Below the pieces are notes generated by a model that had not been told where the DNA came from, searched no databases, and saw only the letters and a list, made by a program, of their open reading frames with translations. Both the position numbers and the translations under genes were made by a program. A DNA stretch of 64,000 nt, taken from assembly GCF_900112675.1 (NCBI RefSeq), contig NZ_FOMQ01000010.1:1-64000 (forward strand). The letters are read 5' to 3'. This stretch comes from Paracidovorax konjaci (GTDB lineage Bacteria; Pseudomonadota; Gammaproteobacteria; Burkholderiales; Burkholderiaceae_C). Shown here piece after piece: positions 9,019 to 17,494 of this stretch (positions are counted from its first letter, which is position 1; the number at the start of each line of letters is the position of its first letter).

Positions 9019-10680
9019 ATGGCCCAGTACGTTTATTCGATGAACCGTGTCAGCAAGACCGTGCCCCCGAAGCGGCAGATCTTGAAGGACATCTCCCTTT
9101 CGTTCTTCCCCGGCGCCAAGATCGGCGTGCTCGGCACGAACGGTTCGGGCAAATCCACCCTGCTGAAGATCATGGCTGGCGTGGACAAGGAGATCGAGGG
9201 CGAAGCTATCCCCATGCCGGGCCTGAAGATCGGTTATCTGCCGCAGGAGCCGCAGCTGAATCCGGACCATACGGTGCGTGAAAGCGTGGAAGAGGCCATG
9301 GGCGAGGTGTTCGCCGCCAAGGCCAAGCTCGAAGACGTGTATGCCGCCTATGCCGAGCCCGATGCCGATTTCGATGCGCTGGCCGCCGAGCAGGCGCGCC
9401 TGGAAGCCATCATCGCGACGGCCGGCACCGACTCCGAGCACCAGCTCGAAATCGCCGCCGACGCCCTGCGCCTGCCGCCCTGGGACGCAGCCGTGGGCGT
9501 GCTCTCCGGGGGCGAGAAGCGCCGCATCGCGTTGTGCCGTCTGCTGCTCTCCAAGCCCGACATGCTGCTGCTGGACGAGCCCACCAACCACTTGGACGCC
9601 GAGTCCGTCGATTGGCTGGAGCAGTTCCTGCACCGCTTCTCCGGCACCGTGGTGGCCATCACCCACGATCGCTACTTCCTCGACAACGCGGCCGAGTGGA
9701 TTCTTGAACTCGACCGTGGCCACGGCATTCCCTACAAGGGCAACTACAGCACCTGGCTGGACCAGAAGCAGGCCCGTCTGGAGTCCGAGCAGAAGGGCGA
9801 GGAAGCCCGCGCCAAGGCCCTGAAGAAGGAACTGGAGTGGGTGCGCCAGAACGCCAAGGGCCGCCAGGCCAAGTCCAAGGCGCGTATCGCACGCTTCGAG
9901 GAACTGAGCGATTTCGAATACCAGAAGCGCAACGAGACCCAGGAAATCTTCATTCCCGTCGCGGACCGCCTGGGCACGCAGGTCATCGAGTTCAAGAACG
10001 TCACGAAGTCGTTCGGCGACCGCGTGCTGATCGACAACCTGTCGATGAACATCCCGGCCGGCGCCATCGTCGGCATCATCGGCCCGAACGGGGCCGGCAA
10101 GTCCACGCTGTTCAAGCTGATCGCTGGCCGCGAGCAGCCCGACAGTGGCGAAGTGGTGATCGGCTCCACCGTCAAGATGGCCTACGTGGACCAGAGCCGC
10201 GATTCGCTGGCCGATGAAAAGACGGTGTGGGAAGACATCTCCGGCGGCCTCGACATCATCAACATCGGCAAGTTCCAGATGGCCAGCCGTGCCTATGCCG
10301 GCCGCTTCAACTTCAACGGCGGCGACCAGCAGAAGAAGGTGGGCATGCTCTCGGGCGGCGAACGCGGCCGTCTGCACCTGGCCAAGACGCTGATCGCGGG
10401 CGGCAACGTGCTGCTGCTGGACGAACCGTCCAACGACCTGGACGTGGAAACCCTGCGCGCGCTGGAAGACGCCCTGCTCGAATACGCAGGCACCGTGCTG
10501 GTCATCAGCCATGACCGCTGGTTCCTCGACCGCATCGCCACGCACATCCTGGCGGCGGAAGGTGATAGCCAATGGGTGTTTTTCGATGGAAACTACCAGG
10601 AGTACGAAGCCGACAAGAAGAAGCGACTGGGCGAGGAGGGAGCCAAGCCCAAGCGGATGCGCTACAAGGCGCTGAAGTGA
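9019..10680 (+). CDS. ettA: Energy-dependent translational throttle protein EttA (ABC-F)
   Basis: 553 residues with two ABC ATPase domains and no membrane segments, the ABC-F layout. The first Walker A is GTNGSGKST (about residues 39-47), with signature LSGGEKRR near 162 and LLLDEPTNHLD near 184. The second copy has GPNGAGKST, LSGGERGR and LLLDEPSNDLD. The basic linker between them contains the P-site tRNA interaction motif region (GRQAKSKARIARFEEL). Length and sequence match EttA rather than Uup or YheS. Known role: binds the ribosomal E site and couples entry into elongation to the ADP:ATP ratio. The ribosome-binding site AGGAAAG precedes the ATG. Confidence 0.96.
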   Translation: MAQYVYSMNRVSKTVPPKRQILKDISLSFFPGAKIGVLGTNGSGKSTLLKIMAGVDKEIEGEAIPMPGLKIGYLPQEPQLNPDHTVRESVEEAMGEVFAAKAKLEDVYAAYAEPDADFDALAAEQARLEAIIATAGTDSEHQLEIAADALRLPPWDAAVGVLSGGEKRRIALCRLLLSKPDMLLLDEPTNHLDAESVDWLEQFLHRFSGTVVAITHDRYFLDNAAEWILELDRGHGIPYKGNYSTWLDQKQARLESEQKGEEARAKALKKELEWVRQNAKGRQAKSKARIARFEELSDFEYQKRNETQEIFIPVADRLGTQVIEFKNVTKSFGDRVLIDNLSMNIPAGAIVGIIGPNGAGKSTLFKLIAGREQPDSGEVVIGSTVKMAYVDQSRDSLADEKTVWEDISGGLDIINIGKFQMASRAYAGRFNFNGGDQQKKVGMLSGGERGRLHLAKTLIAGGNVLLLDEPSNDLDVETLRALEDALLEYAGTVLVISHDRWFLDRIATHILAAEGDSQWVFFDGNYQEYEADKKKRLGEEGAKPKRMRYKALK

Positions 10681-10756
10681 AGGTCGGACGGCTTCGTCCA
10701 CGCCGTTAACCCCGTCAACCTCCGCGCGCTGCCCGCGCCGTCACTCCCGCCGCGCC

Positions 10757-13198
10757 ATGTCCGCTTCCGCTCCCAGCGTCAGATCGGCTTTCCGTGCCTG
10801 CGTCGTGGCGGCCATCCGCGACGGCGAGGCGTTGATGGCCGCGCTTCTGGAGGCCACGCGGGTGGCCCTGGACGCGGAGATGTCGCGTGCGCGCGACCTG
10901 CGCCGGCGCGACGCGCTGGCCGATGCGCAGCGGCTGCTGGTGCAGCACGTGCCGGCGCTCGCCAAGGCCTATCCCATGGCCTTGCTCGAAATCTTCGCCG
11001 AGGGCCCCGCCACCGCGCGGGCCCGTCCGGCGGACGCCTCGGGCCTGGACTTCGGCGAACTCTCGCTGATGGACGAGGCGGAGGTGATGGCCCAGGTGGA
11101 ACTGTCGCGCGCACAGCAGGTCGCGCTGCATGCCACCGAAGCTGTGTTGGCCGAACTGAACACCCTCGTGAGCGCGGCCCAGGGTTTGCGCAGCGTGCAG
11201 CCGGACCGCAATCCGCTGCGCCCCGAAAACTACATCCGCGCCCTCCAGCAGGTGGTGGGCGAGACGGGCGTGGCTCCGGACGTGCGCACGGCCTGGATGG
11301 CACCCATGCGCGATGCGCTCGGCGTGCAGTTGCAGGCCGCCTACCAGCGCGCTGTGGAGCGCCTGCGTGCCGACGGCGTGCAGCCCGTGGGCTATGCCGT
11401 GGCCGGTGGAGGCGCCGGAAGCAATCACGTGCGCTCCGGCGCGGCTTCGCGCTGGCAAGGCCCGCAGAGTGGCTACGACCCCGGCATGCAGGCCGCGCCA
11501 TGGGATGCGCGCTCCAGCCTGGGCGCCCCCCTGCCGGCCATGAGCGGCTACGGCGCACCGGGCAACGGCTGGGGTGGCGGTGCTGCGGTTTCGCAACCCA
11601 TGCCCCTGGCAGCCGAGGCCGAGGAGGCACTGCTGACCGTGGCCATGCTGCGCCAGATGCTGGCCCAGCCGATGGCGCTCTCCATGCCCGTGCCCCCGCC
11701 GCTGCAGCAAGGCCCTCCGGTGCCAGGGGGCCGGATGTCGCAGCCGGGCACGTTGCATGGCCTGCCGTCCCTCCCGGTCACGCAGGGCGGCCACCTCGCC
11801 GCGGCCGCGGTGGAGGCCATGGAAGACATCGCGGAACTGGAGCGCATCGTGGGCCGCCTCTCCGGGAGCCTGCCGGCGCCGCTGGCCGCGGGCAGCCCAG
11901 TCCAGGCGGCGCAACTGCAGGCCGCCGGGAGTTCCCTGTATGCCGGTGTGGCCTCTCAAGTGGGTGCCGTCGCTCCCGGTGAGGACGCGGCGGCCCCTGC
12001 GCGGGCCCGCTCGCGCACGGCCAGCGAAGTCGTGAGCCGCATGATGGACAACATCGCGCTGGACGACCGGCTGCTCCCGCCCGTCCAACGCGCATTGCAG
12101 AACCTGCGCCCGGCACTGCAGCGGCTGGTGCGCCATGACCGACGGTTCTTTACCGATGACCAGCATCCCGCGCGGCGCCTGCTCGATGCGCTGACGCAAC
12201 GCGCACTGTCGTTCGACTCCGAGGATGTGGACGATTTCAGCGGCTTCGTGCGCCTCATGGATCTGGCCGTGGACCACCTTGCCAACGGTGACACGCGCAA
12301 TGCCGAAGCCTTCTCGACCGCACTCGCCGGCCTGGAGGCCGGCTGGTCGGCCCAGGATCGCCAGCGCCAGGACCGGGAAGACGCCGCGCGCGCGGTGGCC
12401 CTGGAACTCACGCGCCGCGAAGAGCTGGCACGCCGCGTGGCCGAGGACATCCGGGCGCTGGCGAAGACCGACGACGTGCCACAGGACATCGTGGACTTCG
12501 CAGCCGGCCCCTGGGCCGATGTCGTGGCGAATGCCCAGGTGGGGCAGGCCGGTGCCGCAGACCCGGACCCGGGCGGCTACCTTGCGCTGGTGCCCGAGCT
12601 GTTCTGGCTCGCGCAGCCTGCGATGGCGGCCCTGGAGCCCGAACGCCTGGCGACCGCCGTCACGCGCATGCTGGGTACGCTGCGGCAGGGCCTGGACAGC
12701 GTGGGCCATGCCGAGGACATGACCAGCACCGTCCTGGAGCGTGTGGCCGCGCTCCACCAGACCGCCGCCGAGCATGCATCGCGCTATGGTCCGGGAGCGC
12801 TCCAGGACGATGCTCCGGATACGGGCGGCTCCCTGCTGGGGCCGGTTGCCGACGGGTACGCGGAAGACATGGCCGAGGACGGCGAAGAAGGCCCCGCACC
12901 ACCGGCAGACGCCGTAGCTGTCCCGGTGGCGGACGGCGGCTTGGACCTCGTGATCGGCACCTGGGTGGAACTGGTCACCAACCACCGCGCCGTGCACACC
13001 CAACTGACCTGGGCGAGCCCCCACCACACGCTGTTCCTGTTCACCGCGCCCGATGGAAGCACGCAGTCGATGACGCGCCGCGTGCGCGACAAGCTCATGG
13101 CCGAGGGTGCGCTCAAGGTCCTGCCGGGGCCGCCTGCCGCAGTGCGGGGCAGGGGCCAGGGGCGCTCGCCGGGCCCGCAGCGCAACCGCTTGCGCTGA
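10757..13198 (+). CDS. DUF1631 family protein
   Basis: 813 residues, cytosolic, alpha-rich. The sequence has features I associate with DUF1631 proteins: an N-terminal segment with LVQHVPALAKAYP, a middle block RLVRHDRRFFTDDQHPARRLLDALTQRAL, and a C-terminal block WVELVTNHRAVHTQLTWASPHHTLFLF that resembles a PilZ-like beta domain. Between about residues 220 and 330 is a low-complexity Gly/Pro/Met linker. Function is not established. The gene stands between ettA (76-bp gap, same strand) and two convergent small genes. Confidence 0.8.
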   Translation: MSASAPSVRSAFRACVVAAIRDGEALMAALLEATRVALDAEMSRARDLRRRDALADAQRLLVQHVPALAKAYPMALLEIFAEGPATARARPADASGLDFGELSLMDEAEVMAQVELSRAQQVALHATEAVLAELNTLVSAAQGLRSVQPDRNPLRPENYIRALQQVVGETGVAPDVRTAWMAPMRDALGVQLQAAYQRAVERLRADGVQPVGYAVAGGGAGSNHVRSGAASRWQGPQSGYDPGMQAAPWDARSSLGAPLPAMSGYGAPGNGWGGGAAVSQPMPLAAEAEEALLTVAMLRQMLAQPMALSMPVPPPLQQGPPVPGGRMSQPGTLHGLPSLPVTQGGHLAAAAVEAMEDIAELERIVGRLSGSLPAPLAAGSPVQAAQLQAAGSSLYAGVASQVGAVAPGEDAAAPARARSRTASEVVSRMMDNIALDDRLLPPVQRALQNLRPALQRLVRHDRRFFTDDQHPARRLLDALTQRALSFDSEDVDDFSGFVRLMDLAVDHLANGDTRNAEAFSTALAGLEAGWSAQDRQRQDREDAARAVALELTRREELARRVAEDIRALAKTDDVPQDIVDFAAGPWADVVANAQVGQAGAADPDPGGYLALVPELFWLAQPAMAALEPERLATAVTRMLGTLRQGLDSVGHAEDMTSTVLERVAALHQTAAEHASRYGPGALQDDAPDTGGSLLGPVADGYAEDMAEDGEEGPAPPADAVAVPVADGGLDLVIGTWVELVTNHRAVHTQLTWASPHHTLFLFTAPDGSTQSMTRRVRDKLMAEGALKVLPGPPAAVRGRGQGRSPGPQRNRLR

Positions 13199-13228
13199 AG
13201 CGCTGCCGACGACGGGCATCGATCTCCG

Positions 13229-13552
13229 TCAGCCCACCGAATTCAAGGCCAGGTGGTTGTTCAGCGTGGTTCCGCTGATGGTGTATGCCGCAGTGACTGC
13301 CAGGCCCTTCTGGTAGGTGAAGATCTGGTTGGCTTCGTTGTCGCTGCCCCAGACCACGAAGGCATACAGCGACACCATGGCACCGTTGGGCACGCCGTAG
13401 TCGCCAGGATCTGCGGTTTCGGTCTGGCCGATGGGGAACGAGCCGGTACCGTCGCGATGGATCTTGTTGCCCTTGTCGTCCCAGTAGACGAATTGCAGCT
13501 TGACCGCGAAGCCGCCTTGGTTGCGCAGCGAGAATTTTCCGATGGCTTGCAT
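13229..13552 (-). CDS. Small tandem paralog A, unrecognised family (107 aa)
   Basis: 107 residues, no signal peptide or membrane segment, predicted beta-rich from alternating hydrophobic patterns (GGFAVKLQFVYWDDKG, VSLYAFVVWGSDNEA). About two thirds identical by eye (73 of 107 aligned positions) to the gene at 13673-14002; conserved blocks are MQxIGKFSL, FPIGQT, TADPGDYGVP, YAFVVWG and TISGTTL. A Shine-Dalgarno GGAG precedes the start. The two genes are 120 bp apart in the same orientation. I do not recognise the family. A compact beta-sandwich, for example lectin-like or pore-former-like, is possible but is pure inference. Confidence 0.75.
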   Translation of the reverse strand: MQAIGKFSLRNQGGFAVKLQFVYWDDKGNKIHRDGTGSFPIGQTETADPGDYGVPNGAMVSLYAFVVWGSDNEANQIFTYQKGLAVTAAYTISGTTLNNHLALNSVG

Positions 13553-13672
13553 TTTTTAATCTCCAAATGGGATATTCGATCGGGCGGTGATGGATATTGA
13601 AATCCGCAGAGTGCGGGTAATCCTTGCGCCCGGGGTTTCTCGAGAAAATGGTGCCCCGTGCGGGGCCGTCCA

Positions 13673-14002
13673 TCAACCGCCGGAGAGGCCGGTGAACCCC
13701 AGTTGGTTGTCGAGCGTCGTGCCGCTGATCGTGAAATTCGCGGTCCAGGGGTTGCCCTTGGAATAGATGAAGAATTGCTCGGCCGTATTGTCCCGCCCCC
13801 AGACGACGAAGGCGTAGACCGTCACCGGAACGCCGTCCGGCACACCGTAGTCGCCGGGGTCGGCGGTCTGCGTCTGGCCGATCGGGAAGCCGCCCGTGCC
13901 GTCCACGTGGTGCTTTTCTCCCTTGCTGTCGACATAGACGAACTGCAGTTTCACCACGAAGCCACCTTGATTGCTCAAGGAGAATTTTCCGATCTGTTGC
14001 AT
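13673..14002 (-). CDS. Small tandem paralog B, unrecognised family (109 aa)
   Basis: 109 residues, paralog of the gene at 13229-13552 and upstream of it in transcription order. Ribosome-binding site GGAGGGA lies before ATG 14002. It shares the core TADPGDYGVP...YAFVVWG...TISGTTL. Differences cluster in the loop after the second strand (DSKGEKHHVDG) and the last 10 residues. No Cys; no export signal visible. The lack of frameshifts and the conserved blocks show both copies are under selection for protein sequence. Function unknown. Confidence 0.75.
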   Translation of the reverse strand: MQQIGKFSLSNQGGFVVKLQFVYVDSKGEKHHVDGTGGFPIGQTQTADPGDYGVPDGVPVTVYAFVVWGRDNTAEQFFIYSKGNPWTANFTISGTTLDNQLGFTGLSGG

Positions 14003-14145
14003 TTGATTCCCTCCGATTGGTGCGCCAAGATTTGCGCGACGCCGATATTCGGATTCGGGGTGGATTAATGCAACTTAATTCATCTGAAAATATGCTGAAC
14101 AGGGCCGTGAAGCACGGTCCGCAGCGGCGCTGCGCACGGCAAGGC

Positions 14146-15636
14146 TCAGCCGACCCGGGGCCCGCCGGGCACTGCAGCGGGGGCGTCCACCGTGCTTGCT
14201 GCGGTTTGCGCCTCGAGCGTTCCACCATCCGCAGCGGGAGAGGGCGCCGCAGCCCGCAGCTTCTGCCGCACGATCTGGATGTGGTGTCGCAGGGCGTACA
14301 GCTCGTCGGCATACGACAGCGGCACGCTCACCTTTTCCACCTGCGCCTCCAGCCGATCGAGTTGCGCCTGCAGTTCGTGCGGCGGCGTGGCGCCCAACTC
14401 GCCCTCGTCCTCGATCTCGCGCAGGCGGCCATACCAGCGGAACACCCGCGAGCGCACGCGGAACTGGTAGAGCGGCGGTACGACGCGCGAGAGCGGCAGC
14501 ATCGCGGCCAGCAGCACGCCGAGCACCAGCCACATGCGCTCCACGAGATTGGCGATCCAAAACGGCAGGTAGCGCTGCAGCAGCGGGGGCGAGCCGTTGA
14601 TGGCGCGCTCGCCCTCGGCAGCGATCGGCAGTTCGCTGTGGCGCGTGTTCGGAAAGTCCCGCGCGCGGTTGAACCAGCCCGCCCCACCGTGCAGCGTCTG
14701 AGCGCTCTGCGCGAACAACTGCAGCAGGGCCGGGTGCGTGCCCTCGCGGGCCAGCAGCGACGTGGTGGACGCCACCAGCCGCACGTCGGCGGGCGGCACG
14801 TCGGCCGCCAGATCGGCCACGCCGCGCGGCAGCGTCACCGGTGTGAGGAACGGAAAGCGCCGGCTGTAGGCCTCGTTCTGCGGAAAGTCCATGAGCCGCA
14901 CGCCCGGCGTCTGCAGCAGCATCTGCACCATCAGCGATTCGGGCGCGGACGCGAACACCAGCGCATCGAGCCGCCCCGCGAGAAAGTCCACCGTGGCCGG
15001 CGTCTGCCCGAGCTGCGTGCGCGCCAGTGAACGCGGCTCCACGTGGTTGGCCTCCAGCAGCTTGTCCATGAGGTTGGGCAGGCCGCTGCCCGGCGTGCCC
15101 ACGTTCACGCGCAGGCCGCGCAGCTGCGCCAAGCTGTCCAGGTGCGTGCGGGACCCGATCCGGCCCTGGCCATCGCGTCCCTTCGGGTCTGCTGTCCGCC
15201 GCGCCGCATCGGCGCGGTAGAAGATCCACACCGGCTCCACGAACAGGCTTCCCAGCGATTCGAGTGCCTGCGCGTCTTCTTCGCGCAGCTCGCCGGTGCC
15301 GCCCTGCACGAAAGCCAGGTCCGCGCGGCCCTCGCGCAGCAGTTGCAGGTTGGCCGACGAGCCCTCGCTTTCCAGCAACTCCACCTCGATGCCCTGGGCC
15401 GCCAGCGCCGCGCGGTAGCGCTGGCCGAACTCCGCGTAGGCGCTCTGCGCCGGCCCCGTGGCCAGCGTCACGCGCCGCGGCGGATTGGGCTGCAGCCACC
15501 AGTAGGCCAGCACCACCAGGCCCACGGCCAGGAACGCGAGCGGTCCCGCCGACAACAGCAGATCGCGCAGGTTCAACAAAGCGGTGCGCACGCGCCGGGC
15601 CGCGGTGCGCGACCGCGCTGCGAGCTTGGCGTTCAT
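14146..15636 (-). CDS. TAXI-family TRAP-type solute receptor, membrane-anchored
   Basis: 496 residues. An N-terminal membrane segment (AGPLAFLAVGLVVLAYWW) is followed by a TAXI receptor domain with VTLATGPAQSAYAEFGQRY, FVQGGTG and LRGLRVNVGTPGSG. A second membrane segment near residue 385 (MWLVLGVLLAAML) leads into a cytoplasmic coiled region. TAXI proteins bind small organic acids for TRAP transporters, but no TRAP permease is nearby. The two-membrane form resembles stand-alone TAXI sensors or receptors. The start was chosen at ATG 15636, which overlaps the stop of the upstream peptidase by 4 bp (ATGA), so the two are translationally coupled. Confidence 0.85.
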   Translation of the reverse strand: MNAKLAARSRTAARRVRTALLNLRDLLLSAGPLAFLAVGLVVLAYWWLQPNPPRRVTLATGPAQSAYAEFGQRYRAALAAQGIEVELLESEGSSANLQLLREGRADLAFVQGGTGELREEDAQALESLGSLFVEPVWIFYRADAARRTADPKGRDGQGRIGSRTHLDSLAQLRGLRVNVGTPGSGLPNLMDKLLEANHVEPRSLARTQLGQTPATVDFLAGRLDALVFASAPESLMVQMLLQTPGVRLMDFPQNEAYSRRFPFLTPVTLPRGVADLAADVPPADVRLVASTTSLLAREGTHPALLQLFAQSAQTLHGGAGWFNRARDFPNTRHSELPIAAEGERAINGSPPLLQRYLPFWIANLVERMWLVLGVLLAAMLPLSRVVPPLYQFRVRSRVFRWYGRLREIEDEGELGATPPHELQAQLDRLEAQVEKVSVPLSYADELYALRHHIQIVRQKLRAAAPSPAADGGTLEAQTAASTVDAPAAVPGGPRVG

Positions 15637-16682
15637 GGCCGGCCCGCGCCCCAGGGCATCGTGCCGGCCAAGTCTGCCGCGCAGGGCAGGTGCAGCCCGT
15701 CGGCCGTGGTGAGCGCGCGCGCCGCGAGCACCGCGCGCAGCGTGGCCCGTGCGGTGGCTTCGGCCGCCATCGTGGCCAGCACCATCATGCCGAGCGGCTT
15801 GCCCGCGAGCCCCGTGCCCAATGCGAAAAGCGTGTCGCCATCGGAGAGCGTGTGCACCGGGTTGATGGCCCGCGCCAGCCCGTCGTGCGCGCACACCGCC
15901 AGCCGCCGCGCCTGTGCCTTGGTGATCACGGCATCGGTCGCAACCACGCCGATCGTGGTGTTCGTGCCCGCCAGCAGCGTGCTCGGTGCATCCCCTGCGA
16001 GCAGCGCGCGGCGCGTATCGCGCAGCCGCAGTCCGTCGGCCGTGCGCGCGCCTGCCACAGGGCGGCCCGTGTCCGGGTTCACCACGTCGCCCACGGCATT
16101 GCAGGCCACGAGCGCACCCACCGTCACGCCGTCCACGGTGATGGAGGCGCTGCCGATGCCGCCCTTCATCGCATGCGCCATGCCGAAGAGCTTGCCCACC
16201 GCCGCTCCGGCCCCCGCGCCAACGCAGCCTTCGGCCACCGCGGCGCGCGATGCGGCCTCGCAGGCCGCGTAGCCCGCTGCAGCATCGGGCCGGATGCGCG
16301 CATCGCCCACGTGCAGATCGAACAGCACCGCCGCCGGGACCAGCGGCACGCGCGCCACGCCCACGTCGAAGCCCACGCCGCGCTCCTCCAGCCACCGCAC
16401 CGCGCCCGTCGCGGCATCGAGGCCGAACGCGCTGCCGCCGGCCAGCACCACGGCATGAATGCGGTCCACCAGGTGCGTGGGTTCCAGCAGATCGGTCTCG
16501 CGCGTGCCGGGTGCGGCGCCGCGCACGTCCACGCCGGCCACGGCCCCCTCGGGCGCGATGACGACGGTGCAGCCCGTGGGGCGCAGGGGGGAGGTGGAGT
16601 GGCCGACCTGGATGCCGGCGACGCGGGTGATCGAGCCGGGGTCGGTGGCGGCGGCAAGCGCGATGGGGGGCAGGGCAGGCAT
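15633..16682 (-). CDS. P1-family autoproteolytic peptidase (DmpA/NylC-like)
   Basis: 349 residues. It opens with TRVAGIQVGHST and contains HAVVLAGGSAFGLDAATG and GGIGSAS, patterns of the P1 family (L-aminopeptidase/D-esterase, nylon-oligomer hydrolase NylC). The expected self-cleavage bond is Asn241-Thr242 in GTNTTIGVV, which would free an N-terminal Thr nucleophile as in NylC. Likely cytoplasmic Ntn-type amide hydrolase; substrate unknown. It is co-transcribed with the TAXI receptor, which could mean that an imported amide or peptide is the shared substrate (inference). Confidence 0.88.
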   Translation of the reverse strand: MPALPPIALAAATDPGSITRVAGIQVGHSTSPLRPTGCTVVIAPEGAVAGVDVRGAAPGTRETDLLEPTHLVDRIHAVVLAGGSAFGLDAATGAVRWLEERGVGFDVGVARVPLVPAAVLFDLHVGDARIRPDAAAGYAACEAASRAAVAEGCVGAGAGAAVGKLFGMAHAMKGGIGSASITVDGVTVGALVACNAVGDVVNPDTGRPVAGARTADGLRLRDTRRALLAGDAPSTLLAGTNTTIGVVATDAVITKAQARRLAVCAHDGLARAINPVHTLSDGDTLFALGTGLAGKPLGMMVLATMAAEATARATLRAVLAARALTTADGLHLPCAADLAGTMPWGAGRP

Positions 16683-16778
16683 GCAGCAGTGCAGCGAAAG
16701 GCTGGGCGAACGTTCGAGGGCGCCACCTTATCGCAAGAATGGCCGCGCGCAGACTGTCCCGGCAGGGCGGGGCCTTCC

Positions 16779-17384
16779 CTATTGCGAGAAGGCGCGCAGG
16801 AACAGCCCCACGGCGCGTTCCGCGGTCTGCCGGATCTGGGCCTTCTTCAGGGGCGGGGCATCCTTGAGAAACCACCGGTGCTGGTACTCGGCGTTGGCCA
16901 TCGAGGCGAAATACTGCGCCATCACCCATGGGTCGTCGCCCTGCAGCTGACCATGGGCGATGGCGCGCTCGAACAGCTCGGCCACCGCGACGAGGCCGCG
17001 CTTCGGCCCGGCCTCGTAGAACATCGTCCCGATGTCGGAGTTGCCCGCCTCGCCCATCACCATCCGGTGGGCCGCGATGGCTTCCGCGCTGCACAGGAAC
17101 TCGAGCAGCCGGACCGAGAACGACACCAGCACCGCTTCCAGGTCCTGGCCGCTGTAGGACTGCAGTTCCGTGATGGAGGCAGCCATGTGCCGTTCGCCGG
17201 CAGCGTGCGTCACGGCCAGGAACAGCGATTCCTTGGAGGGGAAGTAGCCATAGATGGTCGATTTCGAGCCGCCGATGCGCTTCACGATCTCCGCGATGGA
17301 GGCCCGCTCGAAACCCATTTCCAGGAACACCTGGGACGCCACTTCCAGGATGGCGTCACGCCGAGCTTCCGTCCGAACCTTCAT
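16779..17384 (-). CDS. TetR/AcrR-family repressor of the RND operon
   Basis: 201 residues from ATG 17384 (ribosome-binding site AAGGA); an upstream ATG at 17444 would place its codons over the operator and is unlikely. The N-terminal helix-turn-helix reads ASIAEIVKRIGGSKSTIYGYFPSKESLF, the canonical TetR pattern. The C-terminal ligand domain resembles AcrR-type regulators. It is transcribed away from an RND efflux operon; the intergenic region holds two copies of a palindrome that fits a TetR operator. Expected: represses itself and the pump and releases DNA on binding a pump substrate. Confidence 0.9.
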   Translation of the reverse strand: MKVRTEARRDAILEVASQVFLEMGFERASIAEIVKRIGGSKSTIYGYFPSKESLFLAVTHAAGERHMAASITELQSYSGQDLEAVLVSFSVRLLEFLCSAEAIAAHRMVMGEAGNSDIGTMFYEAGPKRGLVAVAELFERAIAHGQLQGDDPWVMAQYFASMANAEYQHRWFLKDAPPLKKAQIRQTAERAVGLFLRAFSQ

Positions 17385-17401
17385 CGATATTTCCTTAAAG
17401 C

Positions 17402-17415
17402 GTACCGTTCGGTCT
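17402..17415. promoter_or_regulatory. TetR operator copy 1
   Basis: GTACCGTTCGGTCT, an imperfect palindrome sharing GTACCGTTCGGT with copy 2 at 17463. It lies just downstream of a possible minus-strand promoter for the tetR gene: -35 TTGACG as the complement of 17439-17444, with a weak A/T-rich -10 near 17415-17421. Confidence 0.7.
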
Positions 17416-17423
17416 ATTTTTGC

Positions 17424-17453
17424 TTGACACCCGCGAGCCGTCAAACCAATAAT
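17424..17453 (+). promoter_or_regulatory. Promoter of the RND efflux operon
   Basis: Consensus -35 TTGACA at 17424-17429 with an A/T-rich -10 (AATAAT) at 17448-17453, spacer 18 bp. The predicted start of transcription falls around 17460, immediately before or inside operator copy 2, which fits repression by steric blocking. Confidence 0.65.
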
Positions 17454-17462
17454 TTGAATACC

Positions 17463-17476
17463 GTACCGTTCGGTAC
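17463..17476. promoter_or_regulatory. TetR operator copy 2 (perfect arms)
   Basis: GTACCGTTCGGTAC: six-base arms GTACCG/CGGTAC around a TT centre. It is repeated 61 bp from copy 1 with the same 12-base core. It overlaps the predicted transcription start of the pump operon and lies 18 bp before the adaptor ATG. Confidence 0.75.
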
Positions 17477-17494
17477 ATTTTCAATCCTGGTCCG

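Noticed and set aside
10715-13219. Minus-strand 834-codon frame opposite the DUF1631 gene
   Set aside because: Antisense shadow caused by high GC at third codon positions; the plus-strand protein has a recognisable family.
15637-17094. N-terminal extension of the TAXI receptor to 982 residues
   Set aside because: The extension reads through the P1 peptidase gene in another frame and is Arg/Gly noise; the start at 15636 has the ATGA overlap.
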